NCBI GenBank assembly: GCA_947034895.1
Contig: OX344763.1
Location: forward strand, 67,165,093-67,229,092
DNA from: Rhytidiadelphus loreus
Lineage: Eukaryota; Streptophyta; Bryopsida; Hypnales; Hylocomiaceae
Reading direction: 5' to 3'
DNA: 64,000 bases
Shown piece by piece: positions 11,807 through 21,315 of the stretch. A program made the translations under genes and the position numbers. A model generated the notes under the pieces. That model saw only the letters and a list, made by a program, of their open reading frames with translations, did no database searches and was not told the origin of the DNA. Every line of letters starts with the position of its first letter. The first letter of the stretch is position 1.

Positions 11807-12810
11807 TGTAGACTACAAAGACTCCACTATGCAGAATGAGCTGCGGGGCGATAGTATTTCACTACATAAAAGAATATGTGCAGGTTACCTTGCTCTAACA
11901 CTACGTGCAGTGTTGGACACGTGGTTCTATGAGAAATAGCGCGACAAGTGACAGTACAATAGTCAAACGCGTTGAACGTTGCGTTCCAAGGGACGTCCTA
12001 CAAGACGTCACTTTGTTTGTTAAAACATCCTCCTATTCGTGACGACATCGTCTTCAACGTTACGATACATGCTGCGTGACGGTATGCAGGTTTGTACAGT
12101 GCCACTGTCAATCTACAGTGTCCAGAACCTGCAATGACGACAGTACAACGTAGTAGAATTAGTTTTTGTGTACACTTGCTTACAACAAGCTTAGAGGGCA
12201 CTATGCAACAGCAGTGGTTGTGTGCAAATGTACAGCCAATTGAATACAGGCTGTACATATTGATGGCATCACAAGTGTCCACTTCATGCATTGATTAGTA
12301 ATGCATGTATTTTGAACGCACATGTCAGTCGGTGTTGCTCTTATTCACTCACAAGTGCACATTTGTTTTGTACTACAGCAGTCGTGGACAACCATGAAAA
12401 AATTCAAAACAGACATACAAAACTTTGTGAACGTTCATTCTGCAAGGCCGAGGTGCACGTCAAACAGTGCTCGTACTGTACATACAAAAGTGCTGATGTA
12501 TTGAAGTGGGCTACTTATGTTCGTCACCTTCTCTGGTGACAGTAATTGGTGGACGTCTTCAGTGTCTTCAACGTCTTCATAGTTTGTGTCACAAGCAATG
12601 TTGCCTTCACGTTTACAAGTGATGCACGTCACGTACTTAGGAAAAGGGACATCATGTACAACGGTAGTGTACCATTGGGTACTCGGCCTTTTCAGCATGT
12701 GTAGAAGAACAAGGACAGTTGCAAGTTTCCATTATACATAGTTCTTATGGAACACATGTATTGTTGTAGTTCTGCAGGATGTGTTCCAGCAGACTTTAAA
12801 ACTAACCTCC
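11807..12810. other. Spacer upstream of the TNPA-like exons
   Basis: There is a possible 5' exon on the minus strand at 12435-12698, with a Cys pair (ITCKREG) and an acidic stretch, but no firm splice join. The stretch ends at the CTC target-site copy (12808-12810) of the CACTA element inserted at 12811. Confidence 0.35.
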
Positions 12811-13023
12811 ACTAGTAGAAAATTATGTCCAAATCAACAGAAAATCATCAAAAACTTGTTGATTTGGATACTGCAATGACCATTTTTACATTTTTTTGTT
12901 TATTTGAACCCAAGCTAAGACAATGGTTAACAAATTTTTGTTGATTTGAGTACAAGTTAACAAAATGGTTTAACAAATTTTTGTTCATGTGAATAGTGCA
13001 ATGACCAAATTAACATGTTTTTG

Positions 13024-13310
13024 TTGAATGTTTTTGGGTTGTTTTTGGGTTGTTTTTGGGTTGTTTTGGAGTTGTTTCGAGGATTATTTGGGGGTTGTTT
13101 GGGGGGTTGTTTGGGGGTTGTTTTGGGGGTTGTTTGAGGGGTTGTTTGGGGGTTGTTTGGGGGGTTGTTTGGGGGTTGTTTGGGGGGTTGTTTGGGGGTT
13201 GTTTGGGGGGTTGTTTGGAGGGTTGTTTGGAGGGTTGTTTTGGGTTGTTTTGGAGTTATTTTGGGGTTATTTTGGAATGCTTTTGGATTGTTTTTTGGAA
13301 TTTTTAAGAA
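13024..13310. repeat. G-rich minisatellite (GTTGTTTGGGGG)n
   Basis: About 25 imperfect units of GTTGTTTGGGG(G), with runs of 4-6 G about 7-8 bases apart on the plus strand. It yields Gly/Phe/Leu-rich frames in several phases, which are artefacts. G runs of this spacing can in principle form G-quadruplexes with long loops. It lies within the left part of the 4.9-kb CACTA element. Confidence 0.85.
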
Positions 13311-15336
13311 TTTTTCAAAAATTATGAATTTAGAGTTCAAATTGTATTTTATTTTCAATTAGATTTTGAATTCCATTGAAGATCTAATTAAATTCATAAT
13401 GTAATTCAACTTTGATTCAAATAATTTGATTGTATCAAAGTTTTCAACATATGAAAGACCCATAATTGCTTTTAAATATAAGTCTTGAAAGCAATGCTGA
13501 AATCTTCATTTATGTTTATTTTTTCAACAGATTTAATTAGATGATCTAGCTAGTATTTATTTTGACCTATTATTCCCTCTTGAAATTGTAAAATGAAAAA
13601 CTTCACCAATTGCAACATCATGATACTTGGATTTTTTTAAAAATAGTATTTCATTCATCTCAAATGATTAAATTTTATTTTTCTAAAATTTTATCCGAAA
13701 AATTAAGGTATATATCTATTCTACAATTTACAATTTTCCATCATATGCTAAAAAAATATATTAGAGAATCTATATTAAAAGTTGCAACAATAAATATTTT
13801 ATATTCATGCTTGGAGAAAATAATAAGTGGATAGAAATTGAGATCGATTTACAACATTCAATGAAAAGAATTCTAGTTATGAAACTAAAGATTTCCAAAC
13901 CTAATGGTTGCAATGTACTAATGTACATGTTGTAATCAACAATTTGCATCCTATTTTTAAAATTTTTTTTTAAAATATTTAAAATTGTATTCAATAAAAA
14001 AATTTGAAATTTATTTAAGTGTAGAAATTCCACTTTAAATTGGGTTTTGAAATTCTTCATGAGTTTTACCTCCCTAATCTATATAGAACGATTTGAAACT
14101 TCTCACAAAATTAACATTTTAGAAAACCAATTTCAAATTCCTATTTATTTGAAAAATGCATTCAAATCTACTTGGCTTACATGCATACATACCTAGAAAA
14201 CCTATACATCATACAATAACTTTCTCATGATGTAATCAGAAGTTATAAAACTTGTGAGTCCTTCAAACTATCCCTTCACCGCATGTTCTATAAAAATTTT
14301 AAAGGAAAAAAAAGGGAATTCAATTTCTAAATACATGACCAAAAACACAAGCTATATTGTCAAAAAAAGTCTACTTTGTTCTTTAGGGGTCTAAATTTTA
14401 ATTTTAATTTCTCTAACCTCTAAAGGACCATTGTCCCCTCGAGGGACAAAATAGATTTTGGGTAGGTTTGTATGATTTAAATTTTTAGTAAAACTTTTTG
14501 AAACTTTCTCATAAAATAGGAAAATTTATTAGCCTCGTGAGAATATAAATTTTATTTCAATTGGTGCCCAAGAGCAAAAGTTATGGCATCTTAAACATAA
14601 TTTTCACGTCACCGCCTCACCGGGTAGAAAAAGAAATCTACAAAAACTTCAAATTAAATTTTAAATTTTTTTCTTCTTGAAGATCATATTTTTGTGTACA
14701 TGTGAAGCTTTGATTCATTCCATTTTGATTAGTAATGTGAAAGTTACGAACAATCTTGTTTCTCGGGCAATTTGAGCATCTTCTTGAAAAAATAACTTAT
14801 AGGATTCAATTTTGAATGCAATTTTCACAATTTTTCAAAAGAAATTGTTTAACAAGGTTAAATTTTCTATTCAGAAAAATCTCACCATTGACATTATTGT
14901 GTTTCAATCCCATTCTAGAGCTATTAATGATTTAATTTTTCTTTCAATCTTAGACCTACTTCTACTTAATAATTTAAAAAAAAATGAAAATCAAGCGTTT
15001 TTATTTTTATTCTAGTTTTAATTCTATTTTTTCAACACAATTCTTCAACATAATTTTTTTTTAAATATTTAAATTCTAGATGAAGAATTTTCAAATTCTT
15101 ATTTTAGAGCTATTGAAATTGTATGTTCTACATTACAAAAAACTTGAATATAAACTGTGTCTAAATCACCTCCTAGTAAAATGTTTGCCAAATATTCATA
15201 ATATCTTAACTTGAATTGAAGTTCTTGTCACTAAAATTTCATGTAGAAATGTTTAAACCACCAAGTTTGACATTCTATGTGTAATAGGAATATTTTCTAT
15301 TAACTTAGTAATTCACAATTCAGTCTTTTTCCAACT
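13311..15336. other. AT-rich interior of the 4.9-kb CACTA element
   Basis: Very AT-rich filler with no frame showing family motifs on either strand. Confidence 0.5.
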
Positions 15337-15684
15337 CAGCAGACTTTAGAGGCAATTTTCTCATAGTATAGTAACTTTTTTCATAAAACTTGAAACTAGT
15401 TAAAGTTTTAAAATCAAGTTAAGTTTCATCTCCAACAATCATTTTGAGATTTCAAGTTTCCAATTGAAAGTTATGGGCAAAATTCAGAGACGGTTTGGAA
15501 TGAAAGTCTTTTTTGACATTTGTAAACACTGTCTCTGAATTTTGCCCATAACTTTCAATTGGAGCCTTGAAATCACAAAATGATTGTTGGAGATGAAACT
15601 TAACTTGATTTTACAACTTTTATCAGTTTCAAGTTTTTTGAAAAAAGTTACTATACTATGAGAAAACAGCCCCCAAAGTTGACT
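15337..15684. repeat. Fold-back (hairpin) repeat, family A copy 1
   Basis: Two inverted arms of about 150-160 bp face each other across a spacer near 15500. The outer ends read CAGCAGACTTTAGAGGC and, reverse complemented, CAGTCAACTTTGGGGGC. The inner arm contains CCAATTGAAAGTTATGGGCA and its complement. It shares sequence with the fold-back at 16721-17072, so the two form a family. No clear target-site duplication was found. Confidence 0.7.
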
Positions 15685-16129
15685 GATTTGAAACAACAAG
15701 TGACAAAGATTGAAAATCGGAAATAAATAACTATTTGTTCATGTTTAAAACATATACAAGTGTATATGGTGCAATGGATAGACCTAATATCATATATTAA
15801 TGAAAGTTCAACATACTCATTTTTGTGTGAACCAAAAATTTTACTCCAAAAAGGCTCTCAAAGTTTATTGATGTTGTTTGGCGAGATTGAATGAGGATAA
15901 TTTTTTCTTTTTAGAAAAAAAAATAACATAATCTTTCAATCCACGTGAGCATATAATTTTAAATTTTTTCTACACATTACATTATTCATTTTATATACTT
16001 TTGTATAGGTTGATTTAAAAAAAATGTTTTAATTTTAGACAATGCATCACATATTGGTGGTTTTAGACTTTTCTTCTTCCAAACGCCTCCGACCTTCAAG
16101 GATTAATAACAAATTTTCCATTGAACACT

Positions 16130-16279
16130 CACTAGTAGAAAATCTGAAATTTCTGTCATTTTGGACGCGTTGTTTTGGACAAAATCTAACAGAAATTTGT
16201 TGTTTTGGACAGATTTCTGTTAGATTTTGTCCAAAACAATGCGTCCAAAATGACAGAAATTTCAGATTTTCTACTAGTG
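16130..16279. mobile_element. CACTA-type MITE, 150 bp, TSD ACT
   Basis: Nearly the whole element is an inverted repeat. Both ends read CACTAGTAGAAAATCTGAAA and continue identically for about 39 bp, then with few mismatches to the centre. The flanking 3 bp are ACT on both sides (16127-16129 and 16280-16282). It is nested within the larger CACTA element, which has a CTC duplication, and so inserted later. Confidence 0.9.
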
Positions 16280-16720
16280 ACTTCAAAATCTTCACTAAAA
16301 TAATACAATGAATGTTTTAGTCAATACAAGTGTGTTTAACACATATGACATCAAAGATTGTAATCAAATGAACTATAAACTCTATCCTCATGTTATATAA
16401 TTTTTGGTTTATTGAGTCTACTATTGTAAACCTCCTTATTCATGTAACGTAATAATTTTTGCCACTTGTGATCAATGTCTTATCTTTACGCTTTATTCTT
16501 TTGATATTTACATTGTAATTAGTATTATGGCACAATTTCAATGAACTACCTTTCTTTGTAGATTTTCATTTATTGTATTCATTTTTGTTCAATTCAATTT
16601 ATAAATTTTTCAAATAAATTTTCATCATTTGAACAATGTTTATATCATCATGATTGCACTTCTATGTATTATGGAACTTTTTAATTTAACTTAAACATTC
16701 ATTATGTAGTATTTTTGAAA

Positions 16721-17072
16721 TCAGCAGACTTTGGAGGCCGTTTTTATATAATAAATCAAGTTTTTTGAACAAACTTCAAATTAAGAAAAGTTGTAAAATC
16801 AAGTTAAATTTCATCTCCAAAAATCCGTTTGAGATTTGAAGCCTCCAATCAAAAGTTATAAGCCAAAATCAGAGTGTATGTTTGAAAAGTCATTTTCTCT
16901 TACATTTTTTAACGTACAGTCTGATTTTGGCTCATAACTTTTTATTGAAAGCTTCAAATCTCAAACGGATTTTTGGAGATGAAATTTAACTTGATTATTC
17001 AACTTTTCTTAATTTGAAGTTTGTTCAAAAAAGTTGATTTACTATATGAAAATGGGATCCAAAATATGCTGA
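16721..17072. repeat. Fold-back (hairpin) repeat, family A copy 2
   Basis: Two arms of about 160 bp. The outer end is TCAGCAGACTTTGG and the right end, reverse complemented, TCAGCATATTTTGG. The inner arm segments CATCTCCAAAAATCCGTTTG and TCAAAAGTTATAAGCC recur inverted on the right. It is diverged from copy 1 at 15337-15684 but has the same arm order and length (352 against 348 bp). Confidence 0.7.
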
Positions 17073-17140
17073 CTTTAAAAATTAGAGAAAAAAAGTAAAT
17101 AAATTTAAAAAAAAGCCCTTTGTAGTCACTTCACATGGTG

Positions 17141-17330
17141 TGTGGTGCAATGGCAAGAGCCTTGCACCTCAAGTAAGAGGTGCAAGGTTCGAACCCTTGA
17201 GCCCCCACCTGCATACGTGGCTTTGACGATCGCCACATGGCGGTTGTTCATTGGTTGGACCCCTTGGGGTTGCCTAGGTGGCAGTTGCCATGTGGTGACT
17301 TTTGATTGGCTAAATTTTTTTTTTAATTTC
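17141..17330 (+). repeat. tRNA-like / possible SINE segment
   Basis: A box-A-like stretch (GTGGTGCAATGGCAAGAGC) is followed about 35 bp later by a good B box (GGTTCGAACCC), with a stem-forming GCACCTC...GAGGTGC between them, like an RNA polymerase III promoter derived from a tRNA. A tRNA-unrelated body follows and ends in a T-rich run near 17320. The acceptor stem is not convincing, so a functional tRNA is unlikely. A tRNA-derived SINE relic is the best guess. Confidence 0.4.
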
Positions 17331-17383
17331 ATTTTGTTGAAGTCCAAATTAACAAAAAAATTCAACACTTCTTTGTTGAAAAT

Positions 17384-17654
17384 CAACACTTTTTAGTTAA
17401 AATTAACAACAAATTTAACATTTTTTTGTTAGAAGACAACCAAAAAGTGTCAATTTGGATGTTAAAATCAACACTTTTTAGTTAAAATTAACAACAAATT
17501 TAACATTTTTTTGTTAGAAGACAACCAAAAAGTGTCAATTTGGATGTTAAAATCAACACTTTTTAGTTAAAATTAACAACAAATTTAACATTTTTTTGTT
17601 AGAAGACAACCAAAAAGTGTCAATTTGGATGTTAAAATCAACACTTTTTAGTTA
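17384..17654. repeat. 85-bp tandem repeat, three full copies plus a partial
   Basis: Units starting CAACACTTTTTAGTTAAAAT begin at 17384, 17469, 17554 and 17639, an exact 85-bp period. Copies are nearly identical, so the amplification is recent. Each unit contains inverted GTTAAAATTAAC-type and TGTCAATTTGGATG segments resembling the element's subterminal repeats. It lies about 100 bp inside the right CACTA terminus. Confidence 0.9.
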
Positions 17655-17798
17655 CAGAATGTCCAAATCAGCACGTCCAAATCAACAACTAAAATCAACA
17701 CTTTTTTGTCTACAGTTGTTGATTCGGACATGATTTTTTCTACTAGTGCTCTTCTTTGATGTCGTTTGTATGGTAGTGGCAAACAAAACTGCTCATAG

Positions 17799-18233
17799 TT
17801 GAGTCCATCCGAAGACATGCAGGACAACTTCCATATGCACATGGACATTGTTAGTGACAACATGGCAGGCACTCCATTTCTGCAGCACATGTGTACAGAG
17901 GCGGGCGTAGTGTACAGTGACGAAGATGTCATCGTCAGCAGTGTAGGGGAAAGTATAGACGTGCACGAAGACAACTTTCTGGATGAAATGGGTGCCGACC
18001 TGTGCACTTACTTGGAGGAACTAGTGGGCCATTACATAGTGCACATGTACTACTACGATTGTGGTATTGTAGGGGGAAACAATTTTCTGCCAAACAGCAT
18101 GGACGACATGTACAACGAGCACATGTACTGCATGTCGTGGTTCTATGACGGTTGTTACCCGTTCGACCAGTGGGAGGAAGACTATGAGACCTACTTATAT
18201 GAGCAAGTGTGGGCAGCAATGGTAGAAGTGTAG
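17799..18233 (+). CDS. Uncharacterised acidic, Met/His/Tyr-rich frame
   Basis: A 144-codon frame with an unusual composition rich in D, E, M, H, Y and C (for example NEHMYCMSWFYDGCYPFDQW). It lies in DNA that, once younger insertions are removed, falls between the TNPA-like exons and the TNP2 gene. I recognise no family. It may be a relic exon of the decayed CACTA element or a chance frame. Confidence 0.25.
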   Translation: MSPSEDMQDNFHMHMDIVSDNMAGTPFLQHMCTEAGVVYSDEDVIVSSVGESIDVHEDNFLDEMGADLCTYLEELVGHYIVHMYYYDCGIVGGNNFLPNSMDDMYNEHMYCMSWFYDGCYPFDQWEEDYETYLYEQVWAAMVEV

Positions 18234-18318
18234 TATAAGACGTGGACAAAAAATCTGCTTCGTTGTAAGACATTGTGTATTTGGCAGAAATGGCATGTTT
18301 TCGCAATGCCCTCTACAT

Positions 18319-18812
18319 AAGGCCTTATTCGTTAAATTGAGACAAAATGGTCCTTTTGAGACTTTGCAAAATGAAGAGCGAAGATCATTGAAATATTAGT
18401 TGTTGAAGTCAACACTAAATGAAGCACGACTAACACCAATCATAGAGTTTTTGTAGCAGGTGCCCAAAATAATTGCCTCCAAGCGAGACAAGTACAGGAA
18501 CAATCGGAAAACAATTACTCGCAGAAATTGTCCTAAATCAAGCAAATTCCATTTAAATTCAATAAGCTCGAACTCCTCGAGGTATGAAGAACACAAAAAG
18601 TATATAAGTCTTGCCTGCACAAAATGGCACCCAAATGGTATGAATTATGAAGTGCTCAATCTATCAATAATGCCGATCTAGGAACGGAGTGGCTCACTAT
18701 ACATAAGGCACTCTTGTTTCCATCACGACTTTGTATGGACTATTTACGTTCATTCTATTTATAGTAAGAGGGACAAAGGATCCCAAGGCATCCAGAATAT
18801 TGCCCGTTGGCG
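18319..18812. other. Left subterminal DNA of element 1
   Basis: It contains the AAGGCCTTATTC terminus and a second GAGAC-containing subrepeat, then AT-rich DNA without a recognisable gene. The right subterminal DNA likewise has several GAGAC/GTCTC words. Confidence 0.5.
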
Positions 18813-19747
18813 TTACGCATCGGTGTTGGCTATGTCTTTGCTCTTCGTCGCCTGTAACGCTTTCAGTTTCGCTAGTCCCTTGAAGATATCGTCGCGTCGA
18901 GAATGATGGTGGGGCCCACTCTCACCGTCCACTCCCGTGCAGACGCCCGCACTCTGAAATCCACTCCCTTTACGCTTCAAATCGCGAAAATTTTGAGTAA
19001 CCTGAGAAGAAGAAGGCGATCTAGACCCAGAAGTAGGCGGCTTCGGGAGGAATGCATTCACATCGCCTTTGTATGGAGGTCCACTTCTAATCGATATAGA
19101 GTGCAGAGAGCGGCGTTGGTCCCTAATAACCCTCTGACGGAAAATGGAATCGGTGGAAGGTCGTCGTCTTCCTCCAGCTGACGCCGAAGGCCGAGGCGGA
19201 TTATTCTCGAGCTGAAGTAACTGAGGTCTAACCGTTGGACCAACTTGTTCGCTCTTCGTGTACCCTCCCGAAGATGACATCCGCAAAAAATCTCTCACGG
19301 GGACAGACTGAGGCACTTCGGAGGCCAGGAGATTATCATCGACTCGAGGACCCACTGAAGTCCCGCCGACGAACAAGTTCAGTTCCGGTTCGTCGCAATG
19401 TCTACTCGCGAAGTTGGAGAGAACGACCCTCTTCGAGTCGACGATGTTTGCTTGAGCGGGGACGGGGAGGCGACGGGCGTCCTTCCGTGCCCGCGACTAC
19501 GAGGACTATCGACGACGCCATCTTCAATGTCCCCCTTGGAGTAGTCTATAGCGGCTGATGCGGCGTCAGCGACTGAGCGCAACATGTACAGTTTGGACAC
19601 CGGCGCGGGTCCGCAGCTCCCTCTTGCCGAATCCGAGCCGTTGGAGAGCAACCTTTTCGACCCAGAAAGCAAGCTTCTAGTGAACCTCCGCTTGGGTGTT
19701 GGCAAATTCAAATTGGGAGCCCGAACCTGGAAGTAGCACATACTCAA
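18813..19747 (-). pseudogene. Ser/Arg/Pro-rich uncharacterised gene of element 1, probably frameshifted
   Basis: The first part (19747-19379) starts just after a splice acceptor (CTACTTCCAG) and reads RAPNLNLPTPKRRF... in one frame. The second part (to 18813) lies in another frame that is open from 19496. The switch near 19450 joins ...ASPSPLKQ to NIVDSKRVVLSNF and looks like a one-base indel. The protein is rich in S, R, P and G and probably disordered, with a Lys-rich C-terminal helix (DDIFKGLAKLKALQATKSKD). Two diverged palindrome copies lie inside the coding region (19334 and about 19429). It lies downstream of the phosphatase-like gene on the same strand. No family recognised. Confidence 0.45.
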
Positions 19748-19977
19748 TTACAAGAGACCAGTAGACAATATCCAGCAAAGGAAGGACGGCAAGGGAAGCA
19801 GGTAAATAGTAATCCAAAAAGGAAAACCACAGAAAGAAACAAGCCGAGCGGGAATGCGAAGACATAGAAAAGCTAGGTCCAAACTGAATATATTATTTAC
19901 AAAAGAACACAACATACAAGATTATAGAATACAAAATGTAATTATTGTTATCCGAACGTGGGTTCTACCGCGTTACT

Positions 19978-20942
19978 CTACGTTCTACGACGGCCTCTTC
20001 CAATGACCAAATTCACTGTCGGCAGTTCGTAACAGGCTCCCACGTTGTGTGCGGATTCTCTCATGGCATCTACAATTCGCGCGTGATTGTAGTCCCTAGC
20101 GACCAGGGGCTCGAGCCCAATCCGGTTGGCCTCTACGTACTCTCGCAGTCTCCCGGGTTGGCAGTTCGAGATGAGATGCCGGAGCCACGGTAGGAGGTCT
20201 CCCATGAGGAAGTTGTCCCTCCGCTTGGTGTGACTCCAAGTTTCGAGAATCACGGTGTTTCCCCTCTCATTACAGATCCCCTTCTCGGGGGAGTCATCGA
20301 TGAGGAGGGTGTTGTCCGCAGTGAAAGACGTGTCCCCGCTGGGATTCATGAACAAGGTCTTGGACAGAACCTTCATGAAGACACCTTTGGTGCCAAAATG
20401 AAGAAAATTCCCCGCTGACACCTCTATTTTTTTGCACTGATCCTGGCTCAGCACATCGTAGGGGGCCCTGCCCCCGCTAAACAGGTGTCCAGCAATGGGT
20501 TCCGTGTTCGACTTGAACATGGCGCTCCATACTAGCACCCTGTTCGCGATGTTGGAAACCTCTCGCAGGAAGCCCTCTAAATTCTGTCGAGCGAATACGG
20601 CCTTGGGTCCGACGATGGTGGGGTTTCTATGGCAGAGAACTTTGTCTTCGAGTTGGTAGGGTTGGAATTTTCCATTCGTGCCATACGCCCTGGTGGCGAC
20701 TTGGCAGAGCACCCCATTCAAGTCGAAGACAATGTTCAGCCACTTCCTCCGCGGTAGGGGCACTAGAGGCGCTACATTCCTCGGGACGACCTCTCTCTCG
20801 TCCTTCGATTCTACCTCATCAAGTCAAGACAACATAGAAATAGAGTTACCTGATTGAACGCAGAATCATGTGAGCTAGAAAACGGGAGGGAGTAGTGAAA
20901 TCCACTAATCGTTTGCTTGCTCCCGTTAGGGTGTGCTTTCAT
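19978..20942 (-). CDS. FCP1/NIF-type HAD phosphatase-like protein
   Basis: The main frame (20763 to 19978) reads KWLNIVFDLNGVLC at its start, the HAD/FCP1-homology motif I with DxN in place of DxD. It then has FLREVSNIANRVLVWSAM (motif II region, Ser near residue 80), FMKVLSKTLF (Lys region) and LLIDDSPEK (the acidic motif, Asp 156-157). This order and spacing fit the NLI-interacting-factor/FCP1 phosphatase domain. An upstream in-frame leader DEVESKDERE... and an ATG at 20942 (MKAHPNGSKQT) suggest a longer N-terminus, but a one-base shift near 20825 separates them. The Asn in motif I may weaken catalysis, although similar DLNG forms occur in plant homologues. As cargo it could act on phosphoserine targets, but that is inference. 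Confidence 0.65.
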
Positions 20943-21315
20943 AGGCAGCGGACGATGCACGCTTTTATGTTTTTTGAGCTGAGCAAAAAAACATGGAAAG
21001 CAAAAGACAATTAGACTTTTGAGTCCATATTTTGTAATTTCAACCGATATCTTTTATTTACAAGTGAAATATATTACATACATATGTTTTTGTTTTCATC
21101 TAGAGCCGCCAAAACTATACATTCATGTCTATGCTACACTAGTCTACACGCATTGCAGCCACAGACGGGTTCGCCGTCCGCGCCCGATCAATCAAGGAGT
21201 GGCCACACCATCCTGTCAGGCATCATGCATCCGAATGAGATTTCAGACCTATGAGAAGACTTCTGTTTCCACTCGCAAAACAAGACAATCATGCATGACT
21301 CTGCGTATGCGAGAG
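20943..21315. other. Short spacer between the phosphatase-like and ParB-like genes
   Basis: It holds the upstream region of the phosphatase-like gene and the 3' end of the next gene on the minus strand. No other feature seen. Confidence 0.4.

Larger units (their letters stand above)
12811..17748. mobile_element. Non-autonomous CACTA element, 4,938 bp, TSD CTC
   Basis: The left end reads CACTAGTAGAAAATTATGTC and the right end, reverse complemented, CACTAGTAGAAAAAATCATG. Both continue into GTCC[AG]AATCAACA. The 3-bp flanks are CTC on both sides (12808-12810 and 17749-17751), the CACTA superfamily hallmark. The subterminal DNA is rich in TTGATTTGG repeats. There is no transposase frame inside. 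It carries a G-rich minisatellite, two fold-backs, a complete MITE, a tRNA-like segment and an 85-bp tandem repeat. It presumably depended on an autonomous CACTA such as the TNP2 element to the right. Confidence 0.85.

Noticed and set aside
13028..13362. Overlapping Gly/Phe/Leu-rich and Pro/Gln/Asn-rich frames on both strands
   Set aside because: They are translations of the G-rich minisatellite, open in several phases, with no start context or family motif.
17141..17213. Functional tRNA gene
   Set aside because: A and B boxes are present, but a proper seven-base-pair acceptor stem and anticodon loop could not be drawn.
19235..19558. Plus-strand Arg/Ser-rich frame
   Set aside because: Antisense shadow of the Ser/Arg-rich minus-strand gene.
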